DNA of 46,651 bases from Alphaproteobacteria bacterium (lineage in GTDB: Bacteria > Pseudomonadota > Alphaproteobacteria > Micavibrionales > UBA2020): assembly GCA_016124645.1 (NCBI GenBank), contig WGNE01000021.1:1-46651 (forward strand). The letters are read 5' to 3'. Below, piece after piece: positions 1 through 7,687 of the stretch. Positions within the stretch are counted from its first letter, which is position 1. Every line of letters begins with the position of its first letter. Below the pieces are notes generated by a model, which saw only the letters and a list, made by a program, of their open reading frames with translations, was not told where the DNA came from and made no database searches. The translations under genes and the position numbers were made by a program.

Positions 1-320
1 AGCTGTCAAAGAAGAAGGTTCAAATGTATGGTATACGGCCAATCCTTCCCGATTTTTGGGGGAGAAGTATAATCCAGATGAGTATGAGCAAGCGCAAGAT
101 ATTATTGATGTTTGGTTTGATTCCGCCTCGAGTCAAAGCTTTGTTTTGAAACAAAGGGAAGGGATGAGCTGGCCTGCTGACTTGTATCTTGAGGGGTCAG
201 ATCAACATCGTGGCTGGTTCCAATCCTCATTAATGGTGGGGTGTGGTGCCTTTCATGGAGCGCCCTATAAGCAAGTCATGACCCATGGCTTCATCGTGGA
301 TGAAGAGGGCAAGAAGATGT
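1..320 (+). other. ileS: Isoleucyl-tRNA synthetase internal fragment (probable foreign/chimeric DNA)
   Basis: Reading frame 2 is open from the window edge. It translates into the middle of a class I isoleucyl-tRNA synthetase: DVWFDS, then [16 protein letters not shown], then [16 protein letters not shown], all family hallmarks. Codon use is AT-leaning (aat, gat, ttt, tat), unlike the GC-rich codons that begin near 290-330. After KMSKS the protein stops resembling IleRS and becomes CysRS, and no anticodon-binding domain of IleRS follows. The switch lies in the short stretch of sequence that both enzymes share. I read this as a sequence belonging to another gene or organism, joined during assembly. 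The right boundary is only known to within about 40 bases. Confidence 0.85.
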
Positions 321-901
321 CCAAATCCGAAGGCAACTTCCTCGTCGTGCACGACCTGATAGAGGAATACCCGCCCGAAGCCCTGCGCCTCGTGCTGCTC
401 TCCGCCCATTACCGCCAGCCCTTCGATTTCACGCGCGAAGCGGTCGTGGCGGCGAAGAAGACGCTGGACCGCTACTACGGCCTGCTGCGCGACGCGCCGC
501 TGACGGCGGAAGAAAAAGAAGCCCATGCCGACGTGCCGCCCGGTTTCCTCGACGCGCTGAAGGACGACCTCAATACCCCGAAGGCGCTGGCCGAGCTCGC
601 GCAGCTGGCCAAGACCTTCTCGACCACGGACGACGGCGCGAAAGCGCAGGCACGCGCGCAACTCCTCGCCGCGGGCGAGATGATCGGGCTGCTGCAGCAA
701 GACCCCGAGGCATGGTTCAAGGGCGCGGGGCAGGCGGGCGCGAACGACGATGCCGCCGCCATCGAAGAACTCATCGAAAAGCGCGCCGAAGCGAAAAAAG
801 CCAAGGATTTCAAGGAAGCGGACCGCATCCGCGACGAACTTGCGGCGCAGGGCATTTTGATAGAAGATAGCGCCCAAGGCACGAAATGGAAAAGGGCTTG
901 A
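2..901 (+). CDS. cysS: Cysteinyl-tRNA synthetase C-terminal part, fused in frame to an IleRS fragment (5' partial)
   Basis: From about position 310 to the stop at 899-901 the product is the C-terminal part of cysteinyl-tRNA synthetase, which charges tRNA-Cys in the cytoplasm. The visible parts are [36 protein letters not shown], a helical segment rich in Ala, Glu and Lys, and the typical ending with ADRIRDEL and GTKWKR. The CysRS catalytic core (HIGH motif, zinc ligands) is absent because the upstream 300 bases encode IleRS instead. As written, the fusion could not be a functional CysRS. The stop lies 2 bases before the ATG of the zinc-finger gene, which suggests a transcription unit running on into the next three plus-strand genes. 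The true cysS presumably continues off the left edge. Confidence 0.85.
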   Translation, partial: AVKEEGSNVWYTANPSRFLGEKYNPDEYEQAQDIIDVWFDSASSQSFVLKQREGMSWPADLYLEGSDQHRGWFQSSLMVGCGAFHGAPYKQVMTHGFIVDEEGKKMSKSEGNFLVVHDLIEEYPPEALRLVLLSAHYRQPFDFTREAVVAAKKTLDRYYGLLRDAPLTAEEKEAHADVPPGFLDALKDDLNTPKALAELAQLAKTFSTTDDGAKAQARAQLLAAGEMIGLLQQDPEAWFKGAGQAGANDDAAAIEELIEKRAEAKKAKDFKEADRIRDELAAQGILIEDSAQGTKWKRA

Positions 902-903
902 GC

Positions 904-1104
904 ATGACCACCAAAGATCCCGAAGTTTTCTTCGTCTCCAAAGACGCGCATGAAGTCGCCTGCAACGGCGGCGGCGGCGCGCTGGGCCACCCGAAGGTCT
1001 ATTATTCCTTCGACGGGCAGGACGACGTGACCTGCGGCTATTGCGACCGCGTCTTCACCAAGGTGAACCGCCCGGGCGCCAAGCCGTGGAAGGACGCGGC
1101 GTAA
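904..1104 (+). CDS. Zinc-finger CHCC domain protein
   Basis: A 66-residue protein matching the zf-CHCC family (related to the mitochondrial complex I subunit NDUFS6). The putative zinc ligands are Cys20, His29 in a GHPKVY context, and the pair Cys44-x-x-Cys47, followed by RVF near the C-terminus. The exact role in bacteria is unclear; the mitochondrial relative is a zinc-binding accessory subunit of complex I. I chose the ATG at 904, two bases after the cysS stop. An in-frame ATG at 886 would overlap cysS and adds residues that do not belong to the family. The next gene, an IscU-like protein, starts 7 bases downstream, so the two are probably co-transcribed. Confidence 0.85.
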   Translation: MTTKDPEVFFVSKDAHEVACNGGGGALGHPKVYYSFDGQDDVTCGYCDRVFTKVNRPGAKPWKDAA

Positions 1105-1111
1105 GCGCGTC

Positions 1112-1582
1112 ATGGCGACGGATGATGATGCGATGACGGGCGACGTCCTCGACGACAGTCTCATCGCCGTCTATAACAAGAAGCTCATCGCGCTCGCCGG
1201 GCAGGTCATGCTGCCCGCCCCGCTGGAAAACCCGGACAGGGGCGCGCGAGCCGTCAGCCCCGTCTGCGGCAGCGAGGTGGAGGTGAGCCTGACCGTGAAC
1301 CCCGCGGGCGTGATCGAGGCTTTCGGCTACGAGGTCGAAGCCTGCGCCCTGACCAAGGCCGTCGTCGCGGTGATGAAAAACGCGATCATCGGAAAAAAGC
1401 GCGAAGACGTGGCGCGCGCGGGCGAAGAACTGGCGGATATGCTGGCGGGTAATCCCGTCCTGCCCTCCGGCGACTGGGCGGAACTTTCGGTGCTGGAACC
1501 GGTGAAGGACTACAAGGCCCGCCACAATTCCATCCTGCTTCCCTTCGAGGCGGTGGAAAAGGCCTTCCGCCAAAAAGCGTGA
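1112..1582 (+). CDS. IscU/NifU-like iron-sulfur scaffold family protein lacking the third cysteine
   Basis: A 156-residue member of the NifU N-terminal/IscU fold. Family scaffolds assemble iron-sulfur clusters on three conserved cysteines. Two are present here, in PVCGSEVEV and EACALTKA. The third, expected in an R-x-x-C-x-x-LP context near the C-terminus, reads RHNSILLPF, so Ser occupies the Cys position. Loss of one ligand makes classical scaffold activity doubtful; a regulatory, carrier or structural role is possible. The gene follows the zinc-finger gene after 7 bases and precedes a hypothetical after 19. The ATG at 1112 is used; an ATG at 1133 is an alternative start, since residues 1-8 are not conserved-looking. 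Confidence 0.8.
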   Translation: MATDDDAMTGDVLDDSLIAVYNKKLIALAGQVMLPAPLENPDRGARAVSPVCGSEVEVSLTVNPAGVIEAFGYEVEACALTKAVVAVMKNAIIGKKREDVARAGEELADMLAGNPVLPSGDWAELSVLEPVKDYKARHNSILLPFEAVEKAFRQKA

Positions 1583-1601
1583 TTTCAAGGAACGAGACGA
1601 C

Positions 1602-2207
1602 ATGAGCGACCCGGACTACAAAAAGAACCGCGATGAAGCCCTGACCGAAATTCGCGAGGCGATGAACGAGCGCATCCGCCGTCAGGCGATGTGGAGCCGC
1701 AGCTTCATCCAGCGCAGCAAGCCGCTGTCGATGCCCGATCACCTCAAAATCCACGAAATGTTCCGCTGGCCGGGCGCGGTCGTCATGGCCGCGGTCGATC
1801 TGCAGGACGGAAAATCATTGAGCGAGGTTTTCTCCCGCGTTTCCGCGCGCTACCAGGGCCCCGCGCGCCTGCCCGCCACGCCGGACGATACCGCCCGCAG
1901 CGCAAGGGCGAAGACCGACGGCCGCTATTCCGCCTTCGAGGACGTGCTGAAAATGCTGGAAGTGGCCGAGCGCGACTTCGATGCGACCTATCGCCCGCTC
2001 ACCCGCGACCAGGTCGAATACTGGCAGAAAACCCACCCGCTGCGCGAGGAATACCTCCAGCTCGCCTACCGCGAAAACCAGCGCCACTTCATGAAGGAAA
2101 CAATGGCCGAGTTGCGCTCCATGATAGAATTCATGCGCGACAACCCCGGCCCCATGCCCGGCGTCAAGGGCCCCAACGCGAAAGGGAACAAGCCGCCGCG
2201 CCCGTGA
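1602..2207 (+). CDS. Hypothetical protein, charged, cytoplasmic
   Basis: A 201-residue protein that I do not recognise. It begins at an ATG preceded by an aaggaacgaga ribosome-binding region. It has no signal peptide and no membrane segment. The sequence is rich in Arg, Glu and Met, with amphipathic helical stretches (residues 1-45 and 125-180) and a Pro/Gly/Lys-rich tail. Its 19-base spacing from the IscU-like gene suggests it is the last gene of the cysS-linked transcript. It converges with the minus-strand gene at 2229, leaving only 21 bases between stops. A competing reading frame at 1691-2239 is Arg/Pro-rich and is rejected as a shadow. Confidence 0.7.
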   Translation: MSDPDYKKNRDEALTEIREAMNERIRRQAMWSRSFIQRSKPLSMPDHLKIHEMFRWPGAVVMAAVDLQDGKSLSEVFSRVSARYQGPARLPATPDDTARSARAKTDGRYSAFEDVLKMLEVAERDFDATYRPLTRDQVEYWQKTHPLREEYLQLAYRENQRHFMKETMAELRSMIEFMRDNPGPMPGVKGPNAKGNKPPRP

Positions 2208-2228
2208 CAGCCTTTTCCCGGCCGGAGC

Positions 2229-3581
2229 TCAAGGCCTGAAATTTTCCTTTTGCTGTTTTTTCGAAGGCGTCTTGCCGTCCAGCAGGGCGGCGAGGCTTTT
2301 GGGCATGGGGGGCGGGGTGATGCCCATGTTGCGGTCGCCTTCGTCGGAACGCAGCCATTCATAGGCCTCGGCGGGGAAAGGCGTCGCGCCCGGCGGGCAA
2401 AAGCCGTTCTTGCCGCTTTCGGGCGCGGCGTTGTAGAGCAGCACCGTGCGCCCCGCGACATCCACCGACTGCGGCACCGTGCCGTTCACGCCCAGCATCT
2501 GCCCGATCTCGTCCTTCTCGATGCTGAAATCCGCATAGAGCTCGGGGTAGTCGCGCAGGCCCGGCGTTTCGGGAATGGCGTCGATGAGCGCGGCCAGCGC
2601 GCGGCCTTCTTCCGTATCGCGGCGCGGCAGCACGGTGCAGTCGCCCCCGCCGCGTTCGCCCGTGTCGAAGGCGGGGGACGGCGGCGGCGTCACCGTCTTG
2701 CCCGCGTTCCAGATGTCGTCCTTGCCTTCGCGCCGGACGGAAAGCAGCAGCTCCGCCTTGCCGCCCCCGCCGCCCATGTAGCTGTAGGTCGCGCTGACGC
2801 GCACGTCCTCGCCGGGCGGCAGCTCGGCCAGTATCCACGGCTTGGTTTTCAAAACCTCCGCCTCGATCGCGCGGCAGGCGGCGCCCAGCTTTTCCTGCCA
2901 GTCCTCCTTGCGCGCCTTGAGGTCTTCGACGATTTCGAGGCTGCGCCCCGCGGCAAGGAAGCAGACGCGGTCGTTCGGCATATAAGAAAAAGCCTTGCGC
3001 AGCGCGGATTTCGACGGCGGCTTGTAATCCGCCGGCGTTTCGACGCCCCGCTTCTTCACGGTCACGATCGGCGCGTTGCCCAGCCAGCCGCCCGCGAAAA
3101 GGCGGTTGTCCGTCGTGCGCTCTTCCTTCGCGGAGAGCTTCACGCCGTCTTCGGGAACGAAATGTTCGCCCTTGTAATCCACCGGCGCGTACATGAAATA
3201 TTCCGGCGCGCGCTCGGGCGAGGAAAAAATCTGGGGGGATTCGGCATAGGCGCGCGGCAGGGTCTGCGGCCCCTGAAAGACCTGCACGGAAGAGGATTTC
3301 AGGCCGGTCAGTTCCAGCACTTCCGGCGCTTCCTTTTCCAGCCGCGCCAGCAGGCCCTTGTACATCGCATCCCAGCTGTCGCCGATGTCCTTCAGGTTGC
3401 CGCTTTGCATGACGGGCACGGTTTGCAGCTCGCGCTTCAGCTCCTCTTCCAGCCGCAGCGCGGCTTCGAGGCTGCGCCCCGCCAGCTTATAGACGACCGA
3501 GCCATTGGCCTTAGGGTTGGCTTTCGGATTGGCTTTCGAATTACTTTTCGAATTGTCTTTTGCGCCGGTCTTGTTTTTCAT
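2229..3581 (-). CDS. Hypothetical protein with Lys/Asn-rich N-terminal tail
   Basis: A protein of about 450 residues that I do not recognise. It has no signal peptide or membrane span. Residues 1-25 are a low-complexity tail of Lys, Asn, Ser, Ala and Pro with short KAN repeats. The body is a mixed soluble sequence with a Gly-run (YSMGGGGGK-like, around residue 270) and few cysteines. I chose the ATG at 3581 because AAGGGA lies 8 bases upstream; a GTG at 3596 is the longer alternative. A well-formed promoter at 3630-3658 supports this strand. The plus-strand frame of 507 codons on top of it (2250-3773) is Arg/His-rich and lacks these signals. It is probably transcribed alone. Confidence 0.7.
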   Translation of the reverse strand: MKNKTGAKDNSKSNSKANPKANPKANGSVVYKLAGRSLEAALRLEEELKRELQTVPVMQSGNLKDIGDSWDAMYKGLLARLEKEAPEVLELTGLKSSSVQVFQGPQTLPRAYAESPQIFSSPERAPEYFMYAPVDYKGEHFVPEDGVKLSAKEERTTDNRLFAGGWLGNAPIVTVKKRGVETPADYKPPSKSALRKAFSYMPNDRVCFLAAGRSLEIVEDLKARKEDWQEKLGAACRAIEAEVLKTKPWILAELPPGEDVRVSATYSYMGGGGGKAELLLSVRREGKDDIWNAGKTVTPPPSPAFDTGERGGGDCTVLPRRDTEEGRALAALIDAIPETPGLRDYPELYADFSIEKDEIGQMLGVNGTVPQSVDVAGRTVLLYNAAPESGKNGFCPPGATPFPAEAYEWLRSDEGDRNMGITPPPMPKSLAALLDGKTPSKKQQKENFRP

Positions 3582-3629
3582 GGTTTTTCCCTTCACCTGC
3601 CGGGAGGCTTGTTATGTTTTCGGCTTATG

Positions 3630-3658
3630 AAAATAATGGGCGGCGCACGGCTTGTCAA
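3630..3658 (-). promoter_or_regulatory. Sigma-70-type promoter for the gene at 2229-3581
   Basis: On the minus strand, TTGACA (3653-3658) is followed by a 17-base spacer and TATTTT (3630-3635). This is an excellent -35 and a good -10 at ideal spacing, about 50 bases upstream of the start codon at 3581. Confidence 0.6.
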
Positions 3659-3711
3659 ACGCGAATCTCCCGCAAAACAACCGCCTGATATAAAAAGAAA
3701 ATCCCGCTTTG

Positions 3712-3739
3712 CTTGCTTTGCGCGGCGGGGGGGATATAT
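3712..3739 (+). promoter_or_regulatory. Possible heat-shock (RpoH) promoter of hsp20
   Basis: CTTG at 3712-3715, a 17-base spacer, then GATATAT at 3733-3739. This resembles the alphaproteobacterial sigma-32 pattern CTTG-N17-CYTATNT in its -35 core, its spacing and its TATNT part. It would place the transcript start near 3746, giving a leader of about 80 bases that contains the ROSE-like hairpin. The call is by eye against a remembered consensus. Confidence 0.45.
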
Positions 3740-3796
3740 TATTGTATATAGGAAAGGGGCGCTCGCCGCATGACGGGGGCGCGGACCTTTTGAAAA

Positions 3797-3817
3797 GCTC
3801 GCTTACCGACAAGGAGC
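3797..3817 (+). promoter_or_regulatory. ROSE-like RNA thermometer hairpin masking the Shine-Dalgarno of hsp20
   Basis: In the RNA, UCGCU (3799-3803) faces the Shine-Dalgarno AGGA (3812-3815), with G3801 bulged. The pairs are G3797-C3817, C3798-G3816, U3799-A3815, C3800-G3814, C3802-G3813, U3803-A3812 and U3804-A3811, closing a 6-base loop. UYGCU opposite AGGA with one bulged G is the defining feature of ROSE thermometers, which melt on heat shock and release translation of small heat-shock genes. The hairpin lies just upstream of an Hsp20 gene, as expected. Confidence 0.7.
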
Positions 3818-3827
3818 CGTGAACAGG

Positions 3828-4337
3828 ATGAGCCGACGTTTGTCATTATTCGACAGTCCTTTTTTGCTGGGTTTCGACCAGTTCGAGCGCGCGCTCGACC
3901 GCGTGCAGCGCGGCGCCGCCGAGGGCTATCCCCCCTATAACATCGAGCAGGTCGGCGAAACGCAGCTTCGCATCACCGTCGCCGTCGCGGGCTTCGACAT
4001 GGAAGACCTCTCCGTCCAGCTCGAGCAGAACCAGCTCGTCATCCGCGGCAAGCGCGCGGGCGAGGAAGAGGGCGAGCGCGTGTTCCTGCACCGCGGCATC
4101 GCCACCCGCCAGTTCCAGCGCAGCTTCATCCTGAGCGACGACATCGAGGTCATCGGCGCCGCCCTCGACAACGGATTGCTGAACATCGATTTGCGCCGCA
4201 TCGTGCCGGAAACGACGGTGCAGACCATCGCCATCACCTCCGCCAAGGGCAAGGGCGCGAACGGCAAGAGCGGCCGCACGATAGACGTCGGCCAGAACGA
4301 CGCGAAAGACAACGACAAAAACGGCGAAGACCGTTAA
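3828..4337 (+). CDS. Small heat-shock protein, Hsp20/IbpA family
   Basis: A 169-residue alpha-crystallin-domain chaperone that holds unfolding proteins in the cytoplasm. The domain spans roughly residues 36-130: YNIEQ at the start, strands through LVIRGKR, FQRSFILSDDIEV, and the signature ALDNGLLNIDLRR followed by a Pro-Glu. A short IAI sequence lies further on, with a charged Lys/Asp/Asn tail of about 25 residues. I prefer the ATG at 3828 over the GTG at 3819, because the AGGAG at 3812-3816 would be only 2 bases from the GTG. Control probably combines an RpoH-type promoter and the ROSE-like hairpin. The DUF1150 gene follows after 22 bases, a pairing seen in other alphaproteobacteria. Confidence 0.93.
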   Translation: MSRRLSLFDSPFLLGFDQFERALDRVQRGAAEGYPPYNIEQVGETQLRITVAVAGFDMEDLSVQLEQNQLVIRGKRAGEEEGERVFLHRGIATRQFQRSFILSDDIEVIGAALDNGLLNIDLRRIVPETTVQTIAITSAKGKGANGKSGRTIDVGQNDAKDNDKNGEDR

Positions 4338-4359
4338 ATCAAGGAAGAGAGGCACGAAG

Positions 4360-4590
4360 ATGAAAAACTACATTCTCCCCGAAAATATCATCCCCTTCCT
4401 GATGACCCCCGCGGACCTGCAAAAACTGGGGCTCGAGGAAGTGGGCTACGTCAAGCAATACCGCGTCAACGGCAAGGCCGCCTGGGTTCTGCACGCGGCG
4501 GATGGCACGGCGCTGGCGGTGCAGAACTCGCCCGACGGCGCCCTCATGAGCGCGCGCCACCACGACCTCGACCTGATCTCGGTCCACTAA
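4360..4590 (+). CDS. DUF1150 family protein
   Basis: A 76-residue protein that matches the alphaproteobacterial DUF1150 family in length and pattern: a leading MTPADLQKLGLEEVGYVK segment, then WVLHAADGTALA, and the closing DLISVH. The function is unknown. Family members commonly sit directly after small heat-shock genes, and this one begins 22 bases after hsp20 behind a GGAAGAGAGG ribosome-binding site. Co-expression under heat shock is therefore likely. No signal peptide or membrane segment is present. Confidence 0.85.
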   Translation: MKNYILPENIIPFLMTPADLQKLGLEEVGYVKQYRVNGKAAWVLHAADGTALAVQNSPDGALMSARHHDLDLISVH

Positions 4591-4621
4591 AGGGTCATTT
4601 CATTTTTCAGGAAGTTTTTTT

Positions 4622-5086
4622 TCAGGCCGCGCTGGAAGCGGCCTGACGTTCGGCCCATTCGGTCATCAGGCAGGTGATGTTCTCGCTGCAGCCCTTGGCG
4701 CGGATGGCGGCGCAGGTGTCGGGGTCTTTCAAGAAGCGCGAGATATGCGCCAGCACCTTCAAGTGCTGGGTCGTCTTGCTGTCCGTCGGGGCCAGCAGCA
4801 TGAAGATGATATCGACCGGCGCGTTGTCGATCGCGTCGTAATCGACGGGCGCTTCGAGCCGCGCCATCACGCCGTACATGCGGCTGACGGTGGGCAGCTT
4901 GATGTGGGGAATGGCCACGCCGTTGCCGATGCCGGTGGTGCCGATGCGCTCGCGGTCGATGAGCGCGTCGAACAGCACCTCGGGGTCGCCGCCGAATTCC
5001 GCCGCCGTCGCTTCCGCGATGGCGTGGAAAGCCTGCTTTTTGCTGGTGGCTTCCAGCGCGGGTATGATGAGATCTGCCGTAATCAT
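4622..5086 (-). CDS. ptsN: PTS IIA-like nitrogen regulatory protein PtsN
   Basis: A 154-residue EIIA-Ntr protein. It is the terminal phosphate acceptor of the nitrogen phosphotransferase relay (PtsP-NPr-PtsN) and regulates potassium, nitrogen and envelope functions by protein contact. The phosphorylated His is His61 in GIGNGVAIPHIKLP, and the domain covers nearly the whole chain (ALIDRERIGTTGIG, PVDIIFMLLAP, LKVLAHISRFL). It is the last gene of the conserved rpoN-hpf-ptsN order, 96 bases after hpf. No strong terminator is visible downstream, where only T-rich sequence lies before 4590. Confidence 0.95.
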   Translation of the reverse strand: MITADLIIPALEATSKKQAFHAIAEATAAEFGGDPEVLFDALIDRERIGTTGIGNGVAIPHIKLPTVSRMYGVMARLEAPVDYDAIDNAPVDIIFMLLAPTDSKTTQHLKVLAHISRFLKDPDTCAAIRAKGCSENITCLMTEWAERQAASSAA

Positions 5087-5182
5087 GTCAATCCGTTCTG
5101 TGTGGCCGCCCGATCAGGGTCGGCCCGGAACAATTTCCCTCTTCTGTTGTGCGGCTTTGCGCTTCTTTATTCTTTTTTCTTC

Positions 5183-5749
5183 TTATTTTTTTCCGGCGGG
5201 ATCGACCCAGCCGATGTTCCCGTCCTTGCGGCGATAGACCATGTTATAGGCGCCGCCGGCGGGGTTCTTGAACAACAGCGCGGGCATGTCGCCCAGCTCG
5301 AGGCGCATCACGGCGTCGCTGACGGCCAGCGTGGGCACATGCGTTTCCATCTCCGCGATGATCGCGGGCTCGGTCGCGTCCTCGCCCTCGTCCATTTCGC
5401 TGGCGAAGGTGGTGTAGGCGGCGGTCAGCTTTTCCGCGGTGTTTTCGTTGCGGTGGTGGTCGCGCAGCTTGTCCTTGTAGCGCGACAGGCGCTTGGCCAC
5501 GCGCTGGCTGGCGACGTCGAAGGCGGGATACGGATCATCCGCTTCGCTCTGCGCTTCCAGCACGATACCGCTGCCGACATGGATGGAGATCAGCGCGAGG
5601 TAGCGGTGGTTCTTTTCCTTGGTGAAAACCACGGTGGCGTTGATGGGGTCGCGGAAATATTTCTCGGCGGTGTTGCTGAGGTTCACGCGCACGTGCTCGC
5701 GCAGGGAATCGCCCACATCCAGATGGTTGCCTTTGACTGTCAGTTGCAT
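5183..5749 (-). CDS. hpf: Ribosome hibernation promoting factor, long form
   Basis: A protein of 188 residues. The N-terminal S30AE domain (about 1-100: MQLTVKGNHLDVGDSLREHV, FRDPINATVVFTKEKNHRY, DPYPAFDVASQRVAKRLSRYK) binds the decoding centre. The C-terminal domain (about 130-188: MRLELGDMPALLFKNPAGG, NMVYRRKDGNIGWVDP) dimerises 70S ribosomes into inactive 100S particles. Presence of both makes it the long HPF. I use the ATG at 5749 rather than the TTG at 5758. A near-consensus promoter lies 78-104 bases upstream. The gene belongs to the rpoN-hpf-ptsN cluster but is separated from rpoN by a 327-base repeat-bearing gap. Confidence 0.95.
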   Translation of the reverse strand: MQLTVKGNHLDVGDSLREHVRVNLSNTAEKYFRDPINATVVFTKEKNHRYLALISIHVGSGIVLEAQSEADDPYPAFDVASQRVAKRLSRYKDKLRDHHRNENTAEKLTAAYTTFASEMDEGEDATEPAIIAEMETHVPTLAVSDAVMRLELGDMPALLFKNPAGGAYNMVYRRKDGNIGWVDPAGKK

Positions 5750-5826
5750 GATTTCCAAACCTTGCTGTTGAAACTGTTCTTTTACGGAATACCGTCTTCC
5801 CGGCCCCGATTTTAAAGCTATAACTG

Positions 5827-5853
5827 ATTATAGCCTCCCAATGGTAAAGTCAA
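5827..5853 (-). promoter_or_regulatory. Promoter of hpf-ptsN
   Basis: On the minus strand, TTGACT (5848-5853), a short 15-base spacer and a perfect TATAAT (5827-5832). It gives hpf and ptsN their own promoter, independent of rpoN. The spacer is shorter than the ideal 17. Confidence 0.5.
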
Positions 5854-5948
5854 GATGAACGGCGGTTTTCGCGGGTTTTTCAGGCCTTTTCGGGGTTATT
5901 TTAAAGGGATTCGGGGGTTATGGAGGGCGGCTTGCACCCCTTACGCTC

Positions 5949-6029
5949 GTCATTCCCGCGAAAGCGGGAACCCAAAAACGGCGACGCCCTTCATGCGGGA
6001 GCATGGATTCCCGCTTCCGCGGGAATGAC
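5949..6029. repeat. REP-like paired palindromic repeat (hpf-rpoN gap)
   Basis: Two palindromes of the form TTCCCGC-N4-GCGGGAA (5953-5970 and 6008-6025) sit in mirrored orientation. The outer ends are GTCATTCC and GGAATGAC. A degenerate third end (GCGGGAATGACGAAGG) lies at about 6042-6057. The 327-base gap at 5750-6076 otherwise holds only the hpf promoter; I see no gene. The same repeat occurs at 8533-8610 and, diverged, at 33363-33463. Confidence 0.8.
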
Positions 6030-6076
6030 AAAGAGGAGAGTGCGGGAATGACGAAGGGCAAGGAGGATGCAGGCCT

Positions 6077-7612
6077 TCAGCTCTTCTTCGCCCGCCGGCG
6101 CTGGACGGAGGAGGGGATTTTCATGGCTTCGCGGTATTTGGCCACGGTGCGCCGCGCGATGCCGATGCCTTCTTCTTCCAGCTTTTTCACGATGTCGTCG
6201 TCGGACAGGATCGCGTCCGGTTCCTCGGCGTCGGTCATGGTCTTGATGCGCGCCTTGATGGCCTCCGACGAATATTCCGCCGCCCCGTCGGTGGAGGAGA
6301 CGCCGCTGGAGAAGAAATACTTCAGCTCGAAAACCCCGCGCGGGGTGCCGATGTATTTGTTGGTGGTCACCCGGCTGACCGTGCTTTCGTGCATCCCGAT
6401 GGCCTCGGCGATGTCTTTCAGCACCATGGGCTTCAAAAACTCCACGCCGTAAGTGAAAAAGGCTTCCTGCTGCAAGATGATCTCGCTCGCGGCCTTCAGG
6501 ATGGTCTCGGCGCGCTGGTCGAGGGCTTTCACCAGCCAGCTCGCCGCGCCCATCTGCTCGCTTAAATATTCCTTGTCCGCCTTGGCTTTCGCGCTGTTGC
6601 TGATTTCCGCGTAATAGCGGCGGTTGACCAGCACGCGGGGCAGGGTGTCGTTGTTCAGCTCCACCGCCCAGCCGCCGCCCTTGCTTTTGGGCAGCGGGCG
6701 CATCAATACGTCGGGGATGACGGTCTGGGAGACGAAATGGTCGAAGGCCGTGGCGGGCTTGGGGTCGAGCGACTTGATCTCCCCGATCATCTCCTTCAGG
6801 TCGTCGTCATCGACGTTGCACAGGGTTTTCAGTTTTTTCAGGTCATGGCTGCCCAGCAGGGCGAGGTTGTCGAGCAAAAGCTGCATCGCGGGGTCCAGCC
6901 GGTCGCGCTCGCGCAGCTGCAGGGCGAGGCATTCGGCGAGGTTGCGCGCGAAAATCCCCGCGGGGTCGAGGCTTTGCAGCACGGTGAGGATGGCCTCGAT
7001 GCGTTCCGGCGCGCAACCGAGGCGTTCGGCCAGCTCCTTGATGTCCGCGCGGAAATACCCGGCCTCGTCGAGGTAGTCGGTCATCAGGACGGCGATGGCG
7101 CGGTCCTTGTTGTCGGCGAATTCCAGCGTGATCTGCTCTTCCAGATGGGTTCGCAGGGTGGTTTCCTTCGCCAGCGTGTTTTCGAAACCGAAATCCGGGT
7201 TGTCGAATTTCAGGCTGCCGCCCTTGCCCGCGCCGGCGAAATCATTGGTGGCGAAGGCGTCATAGGCCTGCTGGTCGGCAAGACTGCCGCCGGTGAAAAC
7301 ATTGTCGAAATCCGTGTCCAGTTCGCGCTCGGGCGCGGCGGCGTTCTCGGCGATGGTATCCGCGCCGGGCAGGCCTTCGGCGATGCTTTCGGCGCCGCTC
7401 TCGCTTTCGTTTTTCTGTTCATCCGGCAGGTCGGGGCGTTCGCTCGACATGCTTTCGTCGCGCTCCAGCAGGGGGTTTTTTTCCAGCTCCGCCTCGACGA
7501 ATTCCGACAGCTCGAGGTTCGACATCTGCAGCAGTTTTATCGCCTGCTGCAGCTGCGGCGTCATGGTCAGGGTCTGGCCCTGCTTGATGTCGAGACGCTG
7601 GTTGATGGCCAT
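6077..7612 (-). CDS. rpoN: RNA polymerase sigma-54 factor RpoN
   Basis: A 511-residue sigma-54, which directs RNA polymerase to -24/-12 promoters activated by AAA+ enhancer-binding proteins. Region I is visible at the N-terminus (QGQTLTMTPQLQQAIKLLQM, residues about 12-31). An acidic linker follows (about 50-110), then the core-binding domain (DPAGIFARNLAECLALQL), the helix-turn-helix region (IGMHESTVSRVTTNKYI), and the RpoN box ARRTVAKYRE at residues 486-495. The ribosome-binding site GAGGAG lies 10 bases before the ATG. It starts divergently from a formyltransferase gene that separates it from lptB, its usual upstream neighbour. Confidence 0.97.
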   Translation of the reverse strand: MAINQRLDIKQGQTLTMTPQLQQAIKLLQMSNLELSEFVEAELEKNPLLERDESMSSERPDLPDEQKNESESGAESIAEGLPGADTIAENAAAPERELDTDFDNVFTGGSLADQQAYDAFATNDFAGAGKGGSLKFDNPDFGFENTLAKETTLRTHLEEQITLEFADNKDRAIAVLMTDYLDEAGYFRADIKELAERLGCAPERIEAILTVLQSLDPAGIFARNLAECLALQLRERDRLDPAMQLLLDNLALLGSHDLKKLKTLCNVDDDDLKEMIGEIKSLDPKPATAFDHFVSQTVIPDVLMRPLPKSKGGGWAVELNNDTLPRVLVNRRYYAEISNSAKAKADKEYLSEQMGAASWLVKALDQRAETILKAASEIILQQEAFFTYGVEFLKPMVLKDIAEAIGMHESTVSRVTTNKYIGTPRGVFELKYFFSSGVSSTDGAAEYSSEAIKARIKTMTDAEEPDAILSDDDIVKKLEEEGIGIARRTVAKYREAMKIPSSVQRRRAKKS

Positions 7613-7687
7613 GCCGGTTTTTTCTCCTCAGCTTTAATGATAGCACGATTTTTGCATGAAACCGTTAAAATCCACAACTTGAAAGGC

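Noticed and set aside
1-901. A new bifunctional Ile/Cys-tRNA synthetase
   Set aside because: The join falls in shared sequence at a contig edge, with a composition step and loss of essential domains of both enzymes.
2250-3773. Plus-strand frame of 507 codons
   Set aside because: It lies opposite the gene at 2229-3581, has an Arg/His-rich composition artefact translation and no ribosome-binding site; the minus strand has a good promoter and site.
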